DNA from: Bromus sterilis
Lineage: Eukaryota; Streptophyta; Magnoliopsida; Poales; Poaceae
Direction of reading: 5' to 3'
DNA: 64,000 bases
Assembly (NCBI GenBank): GCA_950022295.1
Contig: OX465599.1
Span: 290,553,501 to 290,617,500 of the forward strand
The position numbers and the translations under genes were made by a program. Below are positions 10,185 to 20,380 of the stretch, in pieces (the stretch's first letter is position 1; each line of letters starts with the position of its first letter). The notes beneath the pieces are model-generated. The model worked only from the letters and a program-made list of their open reading frames with translations. It was not told the DNA's origin and did not search any database.

Positions 10185-11455
10185 GTAGCCCCCGAGTGCC
10201 TGGGGGACTCGAAGAGTCGCGCAGGGACTCGAGTTCGTCTTCATACGTCCGTGGCTTGTATGCGCTGTGCATCCGCGGTCGCTGGCAGCATGGCGGCCAT
10301 GACAAAACCTGTTTCGAGGGATGCTAAGAAGAAAGGGCCCAAGGAGTTGACGGATCGAGCCTTAGTGAATTGCGCTAGTGGCAAATACCGCGATCGCCCA
10401 ATCAAACCCATGTCCCTCGACATGAGCTTGGAATACTGGAGCATAGCAAAAGTCCGGCCGCTTCAGGTCTTACGGTGTTCATTTGCCGCCAGTTGGTTGC
10501 GTAGACTAAGGCGCGTCCGCCCGGCTTTATACTTCATGCGCAGCGCATGGAAAGGTTGGGAGTGAAATCGCTCTTCGGCAAGTCCCAGCCCGGCCGAACT
10601 TCGCAGCGGGGTCTTACCTACACGCTGGTCTTGCGTGGCATCTGGGCACAGTGTGTTGTGGTTCCAGGAATAGGTGTGTTTTTGAGGCGCGGAGCCTTAT
10701 AGCATTTCACCCACTTGGAACAAATCATCAAGTGAGCTGTTCACTCATCTTACTCGCGGGGCTTGTTTCGAGTGCTCAGGCGAGGAATCCTTCTGCGAGT
10801 AATTACTCGAAAGCTGTTTGAGTTTCTTTTAGAGGTGAGGGAGCACCTGAAACTCTCAAGAGTGCGAGTGGTCACTCGAGCACCTTGTGGGTCCATAGGT
10901 GAGGGAGCACCTGTAACTCTAGTGTGTGCGAGTGATCACTCGAGCACCTTGTTGATCTTCAGATGAGTGAGCACCTGGGGACTCTCGAGATGGGCTCCTC
11001 CCGATGGGAGTGAGATGTATTTTCTTTGTTGGAAAAAGATCTGAAAAAATCTCTAGGCGTCGATGGCGTACCTGATACGCTTTGCCTGTGACAAGACTTT
11101 GGCGTGGTCTTCTGCTGTTTTTTACCACTGTAGCCTGCCGTAGGAAACGACCTGGCGTTGTCCCGCCTAAATTTTCGCATTGTGCGATTATGGTCCTCTT
11201 TTTACGTGCATCGTGCGCGGTGTTGTTACTGCGCCTGTTGAGTTTTCCATGCGATGCGCCCCTCGTGGGATCGTGCCACGTTTACTAGGTAGCAGGGGTG
11301 AACGGCGATGCTCCGTGTTAGGCTCCGGGGTTAAATAGGTTTGCGTCTGGGTAAACTTAGGTTTTCACCCAGCTATTGCTTTCCCCGTCTTCTTCTTTCC
11401 TTCTCCAGTTCTCGAGTTCGTCCTCTTCCTCTGCCTTGATTCCTCCTCGACTTCT
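10185..11455 (+). promoter_or_regulatory. upstream region of the antisense gene in A
   Basis: This 1.27-kb stretch separates the A 3' LTR from the first ATG of the plus-strand gene. It has no supported coding content. It is clearly homologous, in reverse, to 22100-23209 of element B, which lies ahead of B's antisense ORF. It contains repeated short blocks such as GTGCGAGTG.TCACTCGAGCACCTT and GAGGGAGCACCTG (10840-10980), one copy of CTCCCGATGGGAG (10998-11010), and a TATA-like TTAAATA at 11331-11337 followed by a CT-rich leader. I infer a promoter for antisense transcription. Confidence 0.5.
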
Positions 11456-14093
11456 ATGACCAAACGATCTCGTGCTGCTGCGGAACCAATCAAGATGTCT
11501 GGCTGTTGGGAGCCATCGACCTTTGATGCTTCAGATCTGGCACGTCTGGTTGCCGATGGCGTAGTGGTCGAGGGTGAGGCGCGCTTGCCAGGGGATGAGC
11601 CGATCCCTGCTCCTGCGTCAGATGAGCGGGTATGCTTCCAATCTTACTTCCCCCATGGGTTCGCTCTTCCGCTGCCTGCATTTGTGCGGGGCTTGTTGTA
11701 CTCCTATCGCATCCAGTTGCATGATTTGACCCCGAACGGGGTTTTGCACATTGCCTGTTTTATCACTTTGTGTGAGGCGTTCCTGGGTATTTACCCGCAT
11801 TGGGGGCTCTGGAGGCGCCTCTTTAGTGTGAAGAGGACCAACTCCGAGTATGCTGTGGGTCGGATGAGCATCTCCATTGGGGACAAAGACTCATATTTTG
11901 ATCTAGAGAAGATCGATTCGGTTAGCGGGTGGCGGCGGGGCTGGTTTTATCTGAAAGACCGCTGCGTGGCCGGCCAGCGTTTTGGTCTTGCTTCTTTTAA
12001 TCCAGCCGCTCGAGTAGTGAGGCAGGCGTCTTGGTCTCATTCGCTGACTGCTACGGAATCGACTGAGCTGACTCCCTATCTAGATAGGATTTCTTTGCTG
12101 AAGAATGAGTTGTCTGGTGGGGAGGTTATCTCTGTTTTCGTGGGGAGGAGAGTTCAGCCGCTGCAACATCGTGCCTCTCCTATGTGGCAGTATCTGGTTC
12201 CTGCTGACCCGACCAGGTGCTCGCCTGAAGATTTCGAGTCTAGCGAGCTTCTCACCCGACTCCAATTGGTGACCAAGTACTCGAGTGGCTCTGATATGCG
12301 GCTTGCGCGCCCATATTCCGCTGAAAACCCTCCTCCTCAGGTTTTTGACCGCGTCGCCTTGCCTGTGTTTGTGCTGTTGCTTATTTGCTGACTGTTGTTT
12401 TTATTGAGTGCTGTAGGGACATGACCCTGTGTTGCGTAATCCTCCTCAGCCGGAGGATGCTGATATCCTCGAGGAACCCAATACCTCTGCTGCCGAAGGC
12501 GCTGCTCGGTCCGCCGGGATGGGGCCCATGATTGTTGAATCTGGGGACAGCGAGGATTCAGGCCCTTTTCGTGTGAAGCGGTCCTGCCCCGGGAGTTTTG
12601 GGGATCGTGATACTGCTGCTCCCGTGGCTCCAGCTGCTGATGCTCCTTCTGCGCCTGCGGCTCCAAAAAGAAACCGGCTGTGGCGCGCTCGCCCCGCGCA
12701 GAGTGGGTAAGTGTTTTCCTTGGTTTTGTCAATCGTTTGCTTCTTTCTTCTGTATCTGATGACTGGTTTGTAGTGTTGCGACTCCTCCGGCTGCTTCGAG
12801 TAACAGTGCGGCCACCGTGGATCTGAAGTCGATAGACTCGGCGGCTGTTCATTGTCATGAGGTCCCTGTTACTCCTATTGGTCGGTCTTCCACTCTGGCG
12901 ACTGCTTCGGGGGCGGGTGCCGTCCCTGTCGCACCTCCTTCGGGTGCGCCTGTTGGTGGGGCTTCTGACGTTGGACCTGCCGAGCTGGGTCCTCCTTTCT
13001 TTGGTCGCTTCGATCTTGCAGCTGAAGATAAAATCCGTGCCTTTGACCATTTTTCTGCTATGGTAAGTTTCTATCTTGTGTTCTTTTTCATTGGGAGCAC
13101 GGCAGTGCTCCCGATGGGAGTAGCCCCCGAGGCTGTGAGCAAGCGCGTGCGGTTGCTTACAGTTTCATTTTCCTTGCTGCGTGTTTACGTTTTTTTACAG
13201 CCTGTCTTCCAACACTGTGAGCGCCTGATCATTGATGCTGAGCGGTGGCAAAGGTCTCATGATTCTGCCCAGGATGCGCTAACTACCATGGATGGTGCGT
13301 CTTCTTCTTAAGCTGTTTGGGGTGGAGCTTTCCAAGTTTTATTGCACTGACTTTTTCCTTGTGGTTGAATGCTCGTCAGGTCGTCGCCGGGCGGCCGAGA
13401 AGCTGGCCGACAAGGTTTCTCGAACTGCTTCCCACTTGCAGGAAGCTTTGTCTTCAAAAGAAGTGGAGCTGCATGAGCAGCATGAGGAGCTCGTTCGCCT
13501 TCGTCAGGCTGAGGGGGCATATGAGCAGATGGAGTTGGCGGAGGGGAAACGCCTTCGAGTGCTGGCGGACCGACTTACTTGTAAGTGCGGATCCTGTCCT
13601 TTTTCCTTCTGTCACATTTGTCTCCTTTTTGTTGACGTTCCATTGGTTGTTGGCAGCTACTGCGGGTTTGAAACCGGTCGAAGTTGCTGCCTCGGGGTCT
13701 GGCGTTCTGAAGGGGGCTGCGGATGCTCTTGCGAGTGCTGTTGCTGCTGTCGAGGGTGTTTGTGGTAGTGCCTCCGGTCTTCTTCGCCGTGTTCATGAGC
13801 ACCTGATGCCGGATGCTTCGAAGGTGCCCGAGGGCCTGGATGCTCTTGTGGCAACGTTTGGTCCGGAAGGGAAGCGCGTGGGGGAATTGGTTGCTGACAG
13901 CTTGGTGAGTGGCTCTTCTACGGCTCTTGCTGTCCTTATGGGGCACGGGATTTCTATTGACGAATCCTTGGTTGAGACCATCCCGGGCTACTCGCCGGAG
14001 CTGCTTGGGCGTGCTGATCAGCTTGCTCTTCTACTGCAAAAGGCTGTGGATGCCCAGATGAATCCTACTGTGGGCGAGGGAGGGGGGCAGTAG
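11456..14093 (+). CDS. antisense spliced gene in element A, Transposase_28-like (exons 1-6)
   Basis: Proposed exons: 11456-12340, 12417-12706, 12774-13062, 13201-13294, 13380-13580, 13657-14093. Every junction has GT...AG, most with good donors (GTAAGT, GTAAGTG), and reading phase is kept across all five introns, giving 731 residues. Exon 1 resembles the plant 'putative gypsy type transposon' family (Pfam Transposase_28): a motif set like FQSYFPHGFALPLPAF, HIACFITLCEAFLGI, then WRRGWFYL. Later exons encode a Pro/Ala-rich linker and a coiled-coil segment (HLQEALSSKEVELHEQHEEL). The gene runs opposite to element A, so its introns are not removed from the sense genomic RNA. The TAG at 14091 probably marks a damaged splice donor. 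Cellular role unknown. Confidence 0.7.
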
Positions 14094-14225
14094 TACTCTT
14101 GTTGAGACTTCATCTGTAACGCGCGACTCTGCTGTGACTGTTGCTTGTCGGCTGCCTTTATCTATCTTGACTTTGTTTAGCTTGTCCCTTCTGGTGTTTG
14201 ATGCTTGTGCTTTTGTTTGCGGTAG

Positions 14226-15039
14226 GCCGCTCCGGGTGTTCTTCGTCCTTGGAATTCATTGAAGGATGACGCTCGCGAGGGTGCCTACGAGTCTATTTGC
14301 TTGCGGTTGAGGAATGCCGAGCGGGAGATTGTGCAGCTAAAGGCGGCTGTGGCTGTCCATCGGTCTCGGCGAGAGCGTGCCGAGGCTATGATTGACGAGC
14401 TTGCTTCATGGGTTGCCAGTCTAGCTGATGTTCTGCGGGGTGAGTTTTGCTTTTGCTTGATTCTGCGAGTCCTCCTCGTGCTTTAGTCTTGATTGTAGTT
14501 GCTGTTTCTTTGGCGAAGTTCTGGCGGGGAGATCCCGAGATGAAGAGGCGGCCGTGCACTCGGAGATGTCGCGCTTGGAAGATCCTGTTGTGCGAGCGAG
14601 GAACCCCTTTTGGGCGGATGGGGCCCGTGCTCGTTCTTTTGCTTTGCTGCGTCTTCGAGTCGAGAAGGTTCCGCTGGCGTTGAGGTACTGCCAGCGGGTG
14701 CTGGGTGGCATTCATGCCCAGTTTTATCCGTTGGCAGTTGTCCCTTCCAAGCTTGAGACGCTTTGCCGCTTCTTTACCCAACCTGCCGAACTGCATTGCG
14801 TGATGGACCACCTGATTCAAGCGGGAGCTCGGGTTGCTTTAGGTTTAGTCCATAGTCACTGGCCTGGTGTGGATCTCGGAGAGGTTGTACGGGGTCCTCC
14901 GGGTGGTAGGGCTCAGTCGATGGACGATCATTATGCAGCCGTTGACGAACTTGCAGGTCGTGTTGTAGCGCGTGTCGTTGAAGACAGCGACCGCAGTTTA
15001 GGCGCTCATATTATGGCCAAGAAGGAGCCATCGGATTAG
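14226..15039 (+). pseudogene. probable exons 7-8 of the antisense gene in A
   Basis: Two further exons fit in phase: 14226-14439 (acceptor TTTGCGGTAG, donor GTGAGT) and 14519-15039 (acceptor GGCGAAG), together 244 codons ending at TAG 15037-15039. They encode a helical, charged segment (LRLRNAEREIVQLKAAVAVH) and a C-terminal domain with VKLE-like and HxVMDHLIQAG motifs seen in Transposase_28-type proteins. To join exon 6, the donor at 14090 should read CAG|GT, but it reads CAGTAG: one G seems to have been lost, which removes the donor and creates the stop. With that base, the gene would have encoded about 975 residues. Confidence 0.55.
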
Positions 15040-15129
15040 TTGTCTTGTTTTTGTCTTCCTCCCTTGTTTGAATGTGCTCTGTGGACGATGGTTTGGGGAG
15101 GGGCTGTTGCCTCCAAGTACTGAAGTTAC

Positions 15130-15935
15130 TTTTTGTACCGCGATGGCGGCGGACGACTCGAGGGGTGTCTGCTTCGGCGAGACCCTGAGTGTCAGAGTTT
15201 ATTTTGTGCCGCGATTGCGGGGGATGGCTTGAGGGGTGGCTGCTTTGGCGAGCCCCCGAGTGTCGAAGTTTATTTTTGTGCCGCGATTGCGGGAGACGAC
15301 TCGAGGGGTGGCTGCTTCGGCGAGCCCCCGAGTGCTGGAGTTTGTTTTTATGCCACGATTGTGGGAGACGACTCGAGGGGTGGCTGCTTCGGCGAGCCCC
15401 CGAGTGCCGGAGTTTATTTTTGTGCCGCGATTGCGGGAGACGACTCGAGGGGTGGCTGCTTCGGCGAGCCCCCGAGTGCCGGAGTTTGTTTTTATGCCGC
15501 GATTGCGGGAGACGACTCGAGGGGTGGCTGCTTCGGCGAGCCCCCGAATGTCAGAGTTTATTTTTGTGCCGCGATTGCGGGGGATGGCTCGAGGGGTGGC
15601 TGCTTTGGCGAGCCCCCGAGTGCCGGAGTTTGTTTTTATGCCGCGATTGCGGAAGACGACTCGAGGGGTGGCTGCTTCGGCGAGCCCCCGAGTGCCAGAG
15701 TTTATTTTTGTGCCGCGATTGCGGGAGACGACTCGAGGGGTGGCTGCTTCGGCGAGCCCCCGAGTGCCGGAGTTTGTTTTTATGCCGCGATTGCGGGAGA
15801 CGACTCGAGGGGTGGCTGCTTCGGCGAGCCCCCGAGTGCCGGAGTTTATTTTTGTGCCGCGATTGCGGGAGACGACTCGAGGGGTGGCTGCTTCGGCGAG
15901 CCCCCGAGTGCCGGAGTTTGTTTTTGTGGGAGATA
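15130..15935. repeat. 72-bp tandem array in element A
   Basis: About eleven head-to-tail units of 72 bp with the core GCGAGCCCCCGAGTGC and GACTCGAGGGGTGGCTGC. Consecutive units alternate between TTTATTTTTGTGCC and TTTGTTTTTATGCC, so the true period is a 144-bp dimer. Because 72 is a multiple of three, three overlapping frames stay open for 230-280 codons; these are not genes. On the sense strand of A each unit carries GCACTCGGGGGCT or a close variant, the same motif as the element's polypurine region before the 3' LTR. Confidence 0.9.
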
Positions 15936-16097
15936 CTTAAATCACGCTTTTCCCTATTGTCTCATACAGTAAGTCTGGGAAAATAAATAAGAGGAGGGAG
16001 GTTCCGTTGAAGACGGATACCTTTTATCTGCTGTAGGTGGCCTTAAGGGCCGGTAGCTTTGTTGCCTGGCGCTTGTGTTCGTCTGCTGGTTCATCGT
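15936..16097. other. spacer between tandem array and protease of A
   Basis: A short non-coding stretch on the sense strand of A, after the end of the gag-protease frame (16098) and before the tandem array. In element B the RT, RNase H and integrase genes occupy the equivalent position. I see nothing else in it. Confidence 0.6.
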
Positions 16098-19000
16098 TTA
16101 CGGGAGGTTTTCTTCTGTGGCTCCCGTGGTGCCACCGTTTTGATCGGCTAAGAAAGCTTCTGCTAGCTTGTGGAATTCTTTGTCGCATCTGTCGGATCTG
16201 ACAAAGCTTCCGTTGATTGTAATGACACCATGTGGCCCTGGCATTTTCAGCTTGAGGTAGGTGTAATGAGGGACAGCCATGAAGCGGGCGAAGGCTAGTC
16301 GCCCGAGGATTGCGTGGTATTGCGACTTCCAGTCAACCACCTCGAAGTCCAATATCTCTTTGCGAAAGTTGGTCGCGCACCCGAAGACCACTTCCAGGCT
16401 TATCCTTCCCATGGGATAGACTGCTTTGCCTGGTACGATCCCATGGAAAGTCGTTCCTGAGGGCTTCAGGGCGTTGCTTTGGATCAACATCTCGTCGAGC
16501 GTTCGGGTGAATATGATGTTGATTCCACTGCCGCCGTCCATGAACACGCGGGACATGTCGTAGTTCCCGATCCGCGCCTACAGTACTAGTGTTGCGTGTC
16601 CTGGTCGGGGGACAACTGGTGGGTGGTCGTCTCGGGAAAAGGTTATCTCTGTTTCTGACCCGCGCAGGTATTCTGGGATCGCTGGGTGTGCGGATGTCGC
16701 CAGGAAGACTTGTCTGGTTACTTGCTTCTGCTGGCGGTTGGAGGGCCTTCCTTCTTGTATCATATAGATTCTTCGGTGAGCTTCTGGGTACTGGTCTTCA
16801 TCCGGTGTCCTTTGTCTTTCTTGAATGGAGGCCACCTGCCTCGTCGGCAACGGAGGGGCTGGTGGCGCGTTGTGGGCAACTGGCCCGATTGCTATGCTTG
16901 CGAGTGGTTGTCCTGCAGGGGCCGCGGGGTGGTTCTTCTCTTCTGCTAGCTCGTTGAAGCTTCTTCAGTTCCTGAGGGTGTGGGATGATCTTATTTCTCC
17001 TCGCTCGTTTCTGAATCCATGTATGGTGCATGGGCTGTCGATTTGCTCTTTTGCCGTTCTAGGCGCTCGTGTGCTGTCCCGCGGTTGCTTTGGCCACCAT
17101 TCGCGTTTCTGCGATTGAGGCTCTTCTTCCTGGTTCTCTCTGTTCGGCTGTCTGTTGTCGTCGCGTCGCCTCCCGTTTCGGTCGTTTGGGAAGCCGGCAG
17201 CAACCATGTCGGGTCCTCGGTCGTCGTAGAAGTGTCGCCTTGGCCGTTTCGTCCTTCTGTCGCCTCCTCTGTCTCCGTTGTAGTCGTATTCGTGCTCTGA
17301 TCGTGCTGCGAAGGTTTCTGTTTTGTTACGGACGGAATCTTCGCCGTCTGCCCAGCTGTTGGCTAGCTCCAGCAGTTTTGCGAGTGTGCGGACTTTCATT
17401 TGCCCCAACTGCTCCTTGAACTCGACGCGCTGTAGGCCTCTTCTGAAAGCGTCGATTGCGCTCTCGTCTGATATATCTTCTGCAGAGTTTTTGAGGATCG
17501 TCCACCGCTGGATGTACGCCCTCAGGGTCTCCCTTGTTCCTTGTTTGCACGCTCGCAGCTCCTCGAGTGATGCTGGCCGTTTGTAGGTTGACTTGAAATT
17601 CTCGATGAAGGCGGTGCGGAACTGTCTTCAGGAGCTGATGGACCCGCGCGGTAGGTTTTTGAGCTAGTGCCGCGCGGATCCCTCGAGCATCAACTGTATG
17701 TACTGCATCGCTGTGATGTTGGTTCCGCGCTGGAATTTGGCCGCCGTTAAGTAGTCTTCAAGCCAGGCCTCTGGTTCTTCAAGTCCGTTGTACTTTAGCG
17801 TTGTCGAGTTGAGCTTGAATCCGTTTGGCATGCGTGTCTCGCGTACGGTTCGGGTGAAGCATAGTGCTCCGCATGGCTCGACTTCTTCTTCGGAAGCCTC
17901 CTCGTCGGAGTATTCTTCGCGCGCCGCGCGTCGCCGCCTGCCGCGGTAGACTCTGCTCTGGGTGATGTCGTCACGTGCGTCTCGCCGGGTGCTGCGGTGT
18001 GTGCGGCTGTCGTCGTCATCGTCGCGCCTTCTGCTCCTGTTTGGGTTCCCGCGCCTGTCGTCGTCGTCGTCATTGTCGTCGTCTTCGTCGTCGTCAGGGT
18101 CACTAGGTTCCCTGTCTGGTGTCCGCTCGCGGGCCTGCCGCCTGGTGCTGGGTTTTTTGGATGCTGAGTTGTCGATGGTGTCCTTCATTATTTGTAGGGC
18201 GATCGAGGTGTAGCGGTCTGATTTCCCTTTAGAGCTTGTCCGGGCACGAGATAGGTAGTCCTGGGCGCTTATGAGTGCCTCCGCTGGTGTGAGGGGCTCC
18301 TCGTCGTCGTCGTCCTCTTCTAGTTTGAAATCATCGTCGAGTTTGCAGATCACTCTCTCCCTTTCCGATTTTCGTAGGTTGTTGATTTTTGATCTGTCGC
18401 GAGTGGGGGAGCGGCGACTGCTTCCGGCAGGTTGCCGGTGACTGCTTTTCCTCTCGAGTCCTTCTTTTTCCTGCGCCTCCATGGCCTGGCGCCATCGTTG
18501 CGTCTGTTCTCCCGCTAACTTGGTGTACGCTCTTAGTTCGTCTCTTGTGGCGTTTCTTGGCAGCATCCTGCCGAGTTTGACTGCTTCCTGTACCATCGCT
18601 AAGGTTTCCTTGGGTAAGATGATTTTTTCCTTTGGTGGTGCGGCTTTCCTGGCGGCAGTGGCCTGTTGTCTGCTTCCTGGTGGCTGGGTGTTCTGGCCGA
18701 ACGACTGCTTTGGCTGCGGGTTACTTGCTTGGTTGCCAGGTGCCTGTCCCGCTGGGACTTTCTTTGGTATGCTTCCTGGATCGCCCAGTTGCACGACCAT
18801 CTGGGCTGCGTTAGCGGGTCCTACTGCTCCGCTGGTATTCTGTATGTCCCGCGGAGCACTCGAGTTTTCAACTTGCCCGTTGATTCCTGGTGGTGGTGCG
18901 TCGACTTCCGCCATGAACACTTGCGAGGGTGTTCCGGTCGCCTCTCTGCTGGCTCGCGCGTCGGTGCTTCTCCATGCTAGGGGTTTGCCCGAGGGACGGC

Positions 19001-19336
19001 GAGTGCTATGATGCTCGGTGCCGGGTGCTCGACTGCTATTGGTCGGTGTGCCGGCCGTGCAGGTGACGTCCGCCTCGTCTGCTGCTGTAGGTGCTTGAAC
19101 GTCGTTGGTTAGGCGGAGGCTTCCCCAGTGGTTGATGTAGATCCGTTACCCTCCGAAGATCAGATCGACGCCGGATTGCAGATCCGTGAAGACTGGCTTC
19201 AGGACCGGGAGGTGGGCCGTGAACCCGAGGGACTCGAACAGACTGGATCTCGCCTGAACCTCAGAGCTGGCGAGCGTTGATGATGATGAGACCGCCGAGA
19301 TCGCGTTCCCAACCTGTGTAGTTCCCACAGACGGCG
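16098..19336 (-). pseudogene. gag: gag-protease of element A
   Basis: One reading frame runs from just inside the PBS to TAA at 16098, broken only by nonsense codons (19146, 17664, 17628, 16965, 16578; coordinate of the last base on the minus strand). The longest open piece is 18920-17664. Parts in order: an N-terminal region; a Pro/Gln-rich segment; a very acidic and Arg-rich stretch; the conserved gag core (NGFKLNSTTLKYNGLEEP, then the region around RTAFIENFKSTYKRP and FRRGLQ); a C-x2-H...H-x4-C-like end; and an aspartic protease with VFMDGG and ILGRLAFARF. Two of the stops replace Trp codons (TGG to TAG or TGA). No frameshift is seen in about 3.2 kb. Gag would form the particle that packages element RNA. 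Confidence 0.85.
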
Positions 19337-19339
19337 CCA
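19322..19339 (-). other. PBS of element A
   Basis: On the minus strand TGGCGCCGTCTGTGGGAA follows the LTR end by two bases, identical to the PBS of element B. Confidence 0.85.
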
Positions 19340-19341
19340 AT

Positions 19342-19771
19342 TGTCGGGGATCGACCCCGGCAAATCCCATGGTCAGGGACCCTGGGTAGTTGGAGAAGAC
19401 ACAGGTTGGGCGATAAACTCGTCGGCAAATAGGGGGACACACTTCCTGCTCGATATATTGATTGTGGAGAAGTTACAGGGGATGCCAAAGAAGATGCGCT
19501 CTAGGCTAGGGTTACAGGCGATTTCAGATCCCCCCTATGCGTTGCCCCTCCTGGCCTTTATATAGTAGACCAGGTCTCGGGGAATCAATCTACAATTACA
19601 GGTAATCTAACCCTAGCTTGTGCGGCAAGTCCCTGCACCTTCCTTGTCAGTCGAGGACTCCCAATGTCGGTGCCATCTAGCGGGCCAAGGCGAATCCGGC
19701 GGTAGCTCCGTGGGCCTTCAATGACACCGGGTAGGCCCATTAGTAGGAGTCGTGGGGTCACCCCCTCGTCA
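19342..19771 (-). repeat. 5' LTR of element A
   Basis: A 430-bp LTR in reverse orientation, TGTCGGGGATC... to ...CCCCTCGTCA on the plus strand. It has the TATA box in reverse (TTTATATAG near 19557). It matches the 3' LTR at 9754-10184 with few differences by eye. The right-hand TSD CCTGC follows at 19772-19776. Confidence 0.9.
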
Positions 19772-20380
19772 CCTGCTATCGCCTACGCGATCTTACATCA
19801 AAAAGCACTCGGGGGCTTAAGAAAAATCCCCCCGAGCCCTGCTATCGCCTACGCGATCTTACATCAAAAAGCACCCGGGGGCTTAAGAAAATTCCACCCG
19901 AGCCCTGCTATCGCCTACGCGATCTTACATCAAAAAGCACTCGGGGGCTTAAGAAAATTCCCCCCGAGCCCTGCTATCGCCTACGCGATCTTACATCAAA
20001 AAGCACTCGGGGGCTTAAGAAAATTCCCCCCGAGCCCTGCTATCGCCCACGCGATCTTACATCAAAAAGCACTCGAGGGCTTAAGAAGAATCCCCCCGAG
20101 CCCTGCTATCGCCTACGCGATCTTACAGCACTCGGGGGCTTAAGAAGAATCCCCCCGAGCCCTGCTATCACCTACGCGATCTTACAGCACTCGGGGGCTT
20201 AAGAAAAATCCCCCCCGAGCCCTGCTATCGCCTACGCGATCTTACGTTAAAAAGCACTCGGGGGACTTAAGAAAAATCCCCCCGAGCCCTGCTATCGCCT
20301 ACGCGATTTCACATTAAAAAGCACTCGGGGGCTTAAAATCACCCCTAGCACGCCATCGCCCACGCGATTCAACACTCAAA
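19772..20380. repeat. 65-bp tandem array of element B
   Basis: About nine units with a period of 65-66 bp, each with CCTGCTATCGCCTACGCGAT, AAAGCACTCGGGGGCTTAAG and a CCCCCCGAG end. Two or three units near 20104-20225 lack the ATCAAAAA part and are shorter. The first unit was split by insertion of element A; its other piece is at about 9700-9753. Each unit carries GCACTCGGGGGCT, which also forms the polypurine region immediately before the B 3' LTR. Confidence 0.9.

Larger units (their letters stand above)
9754..19771 (-). mobile_element. Element A: non-autonomous TAT-like retrotransposon with antisense gene
   Basis: A full-length 10.0-kb insertion on the minus strand. 5' LTR is 19342-19771, 3' LTR is 9754-10184, TSD CCTGC at 9749-9753 and 19772-19776. 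Internal order on its sense strand: PBS (19322-19339), gag plus protease (about 19320-16098), a 72-bp tandem array (about 15935-15130), then a region occupied by a gene on the opposite strand (15039-11456) and its upstream sequence, then the PPT and 3' LTR. There is no RT, RNase H or integrase, so it must rely on enzymes made elsewhere. The LTRs and PBS match element B, the obvious candidate partner family. Confidence 0.9.

Noticed and set aside
10134..10565. 143-codon plus-strand ORF starting in the A LTR, with a near-identical partner at 22829-23260 (minus) in B
   Set aside because: Kept open in both copies, but most of the differences between them change amino acids, and the frame starts inside the LTR. 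It looks like conserved non-coding sequence of the antisense promoter region.
15133..15986. Three overlapping plus-strand ORFs of 234-279 codons
   Set aside because: They arise because the 72-bp tandem unit is a multiple of three without stops in any plus frame.
19721..20143. 140-codon plus-strand ORF with repeated PAIAYAILHQKA units
   Set aside because: It is a translation of the 65-bp tandem array beginning in the A LTR; no start context or family.
19772..20380. Possible CRISPR-like regular array
   Set aside because: Units are contiguous near-identical repeats without unique spacers, in a plant retrotransposon.
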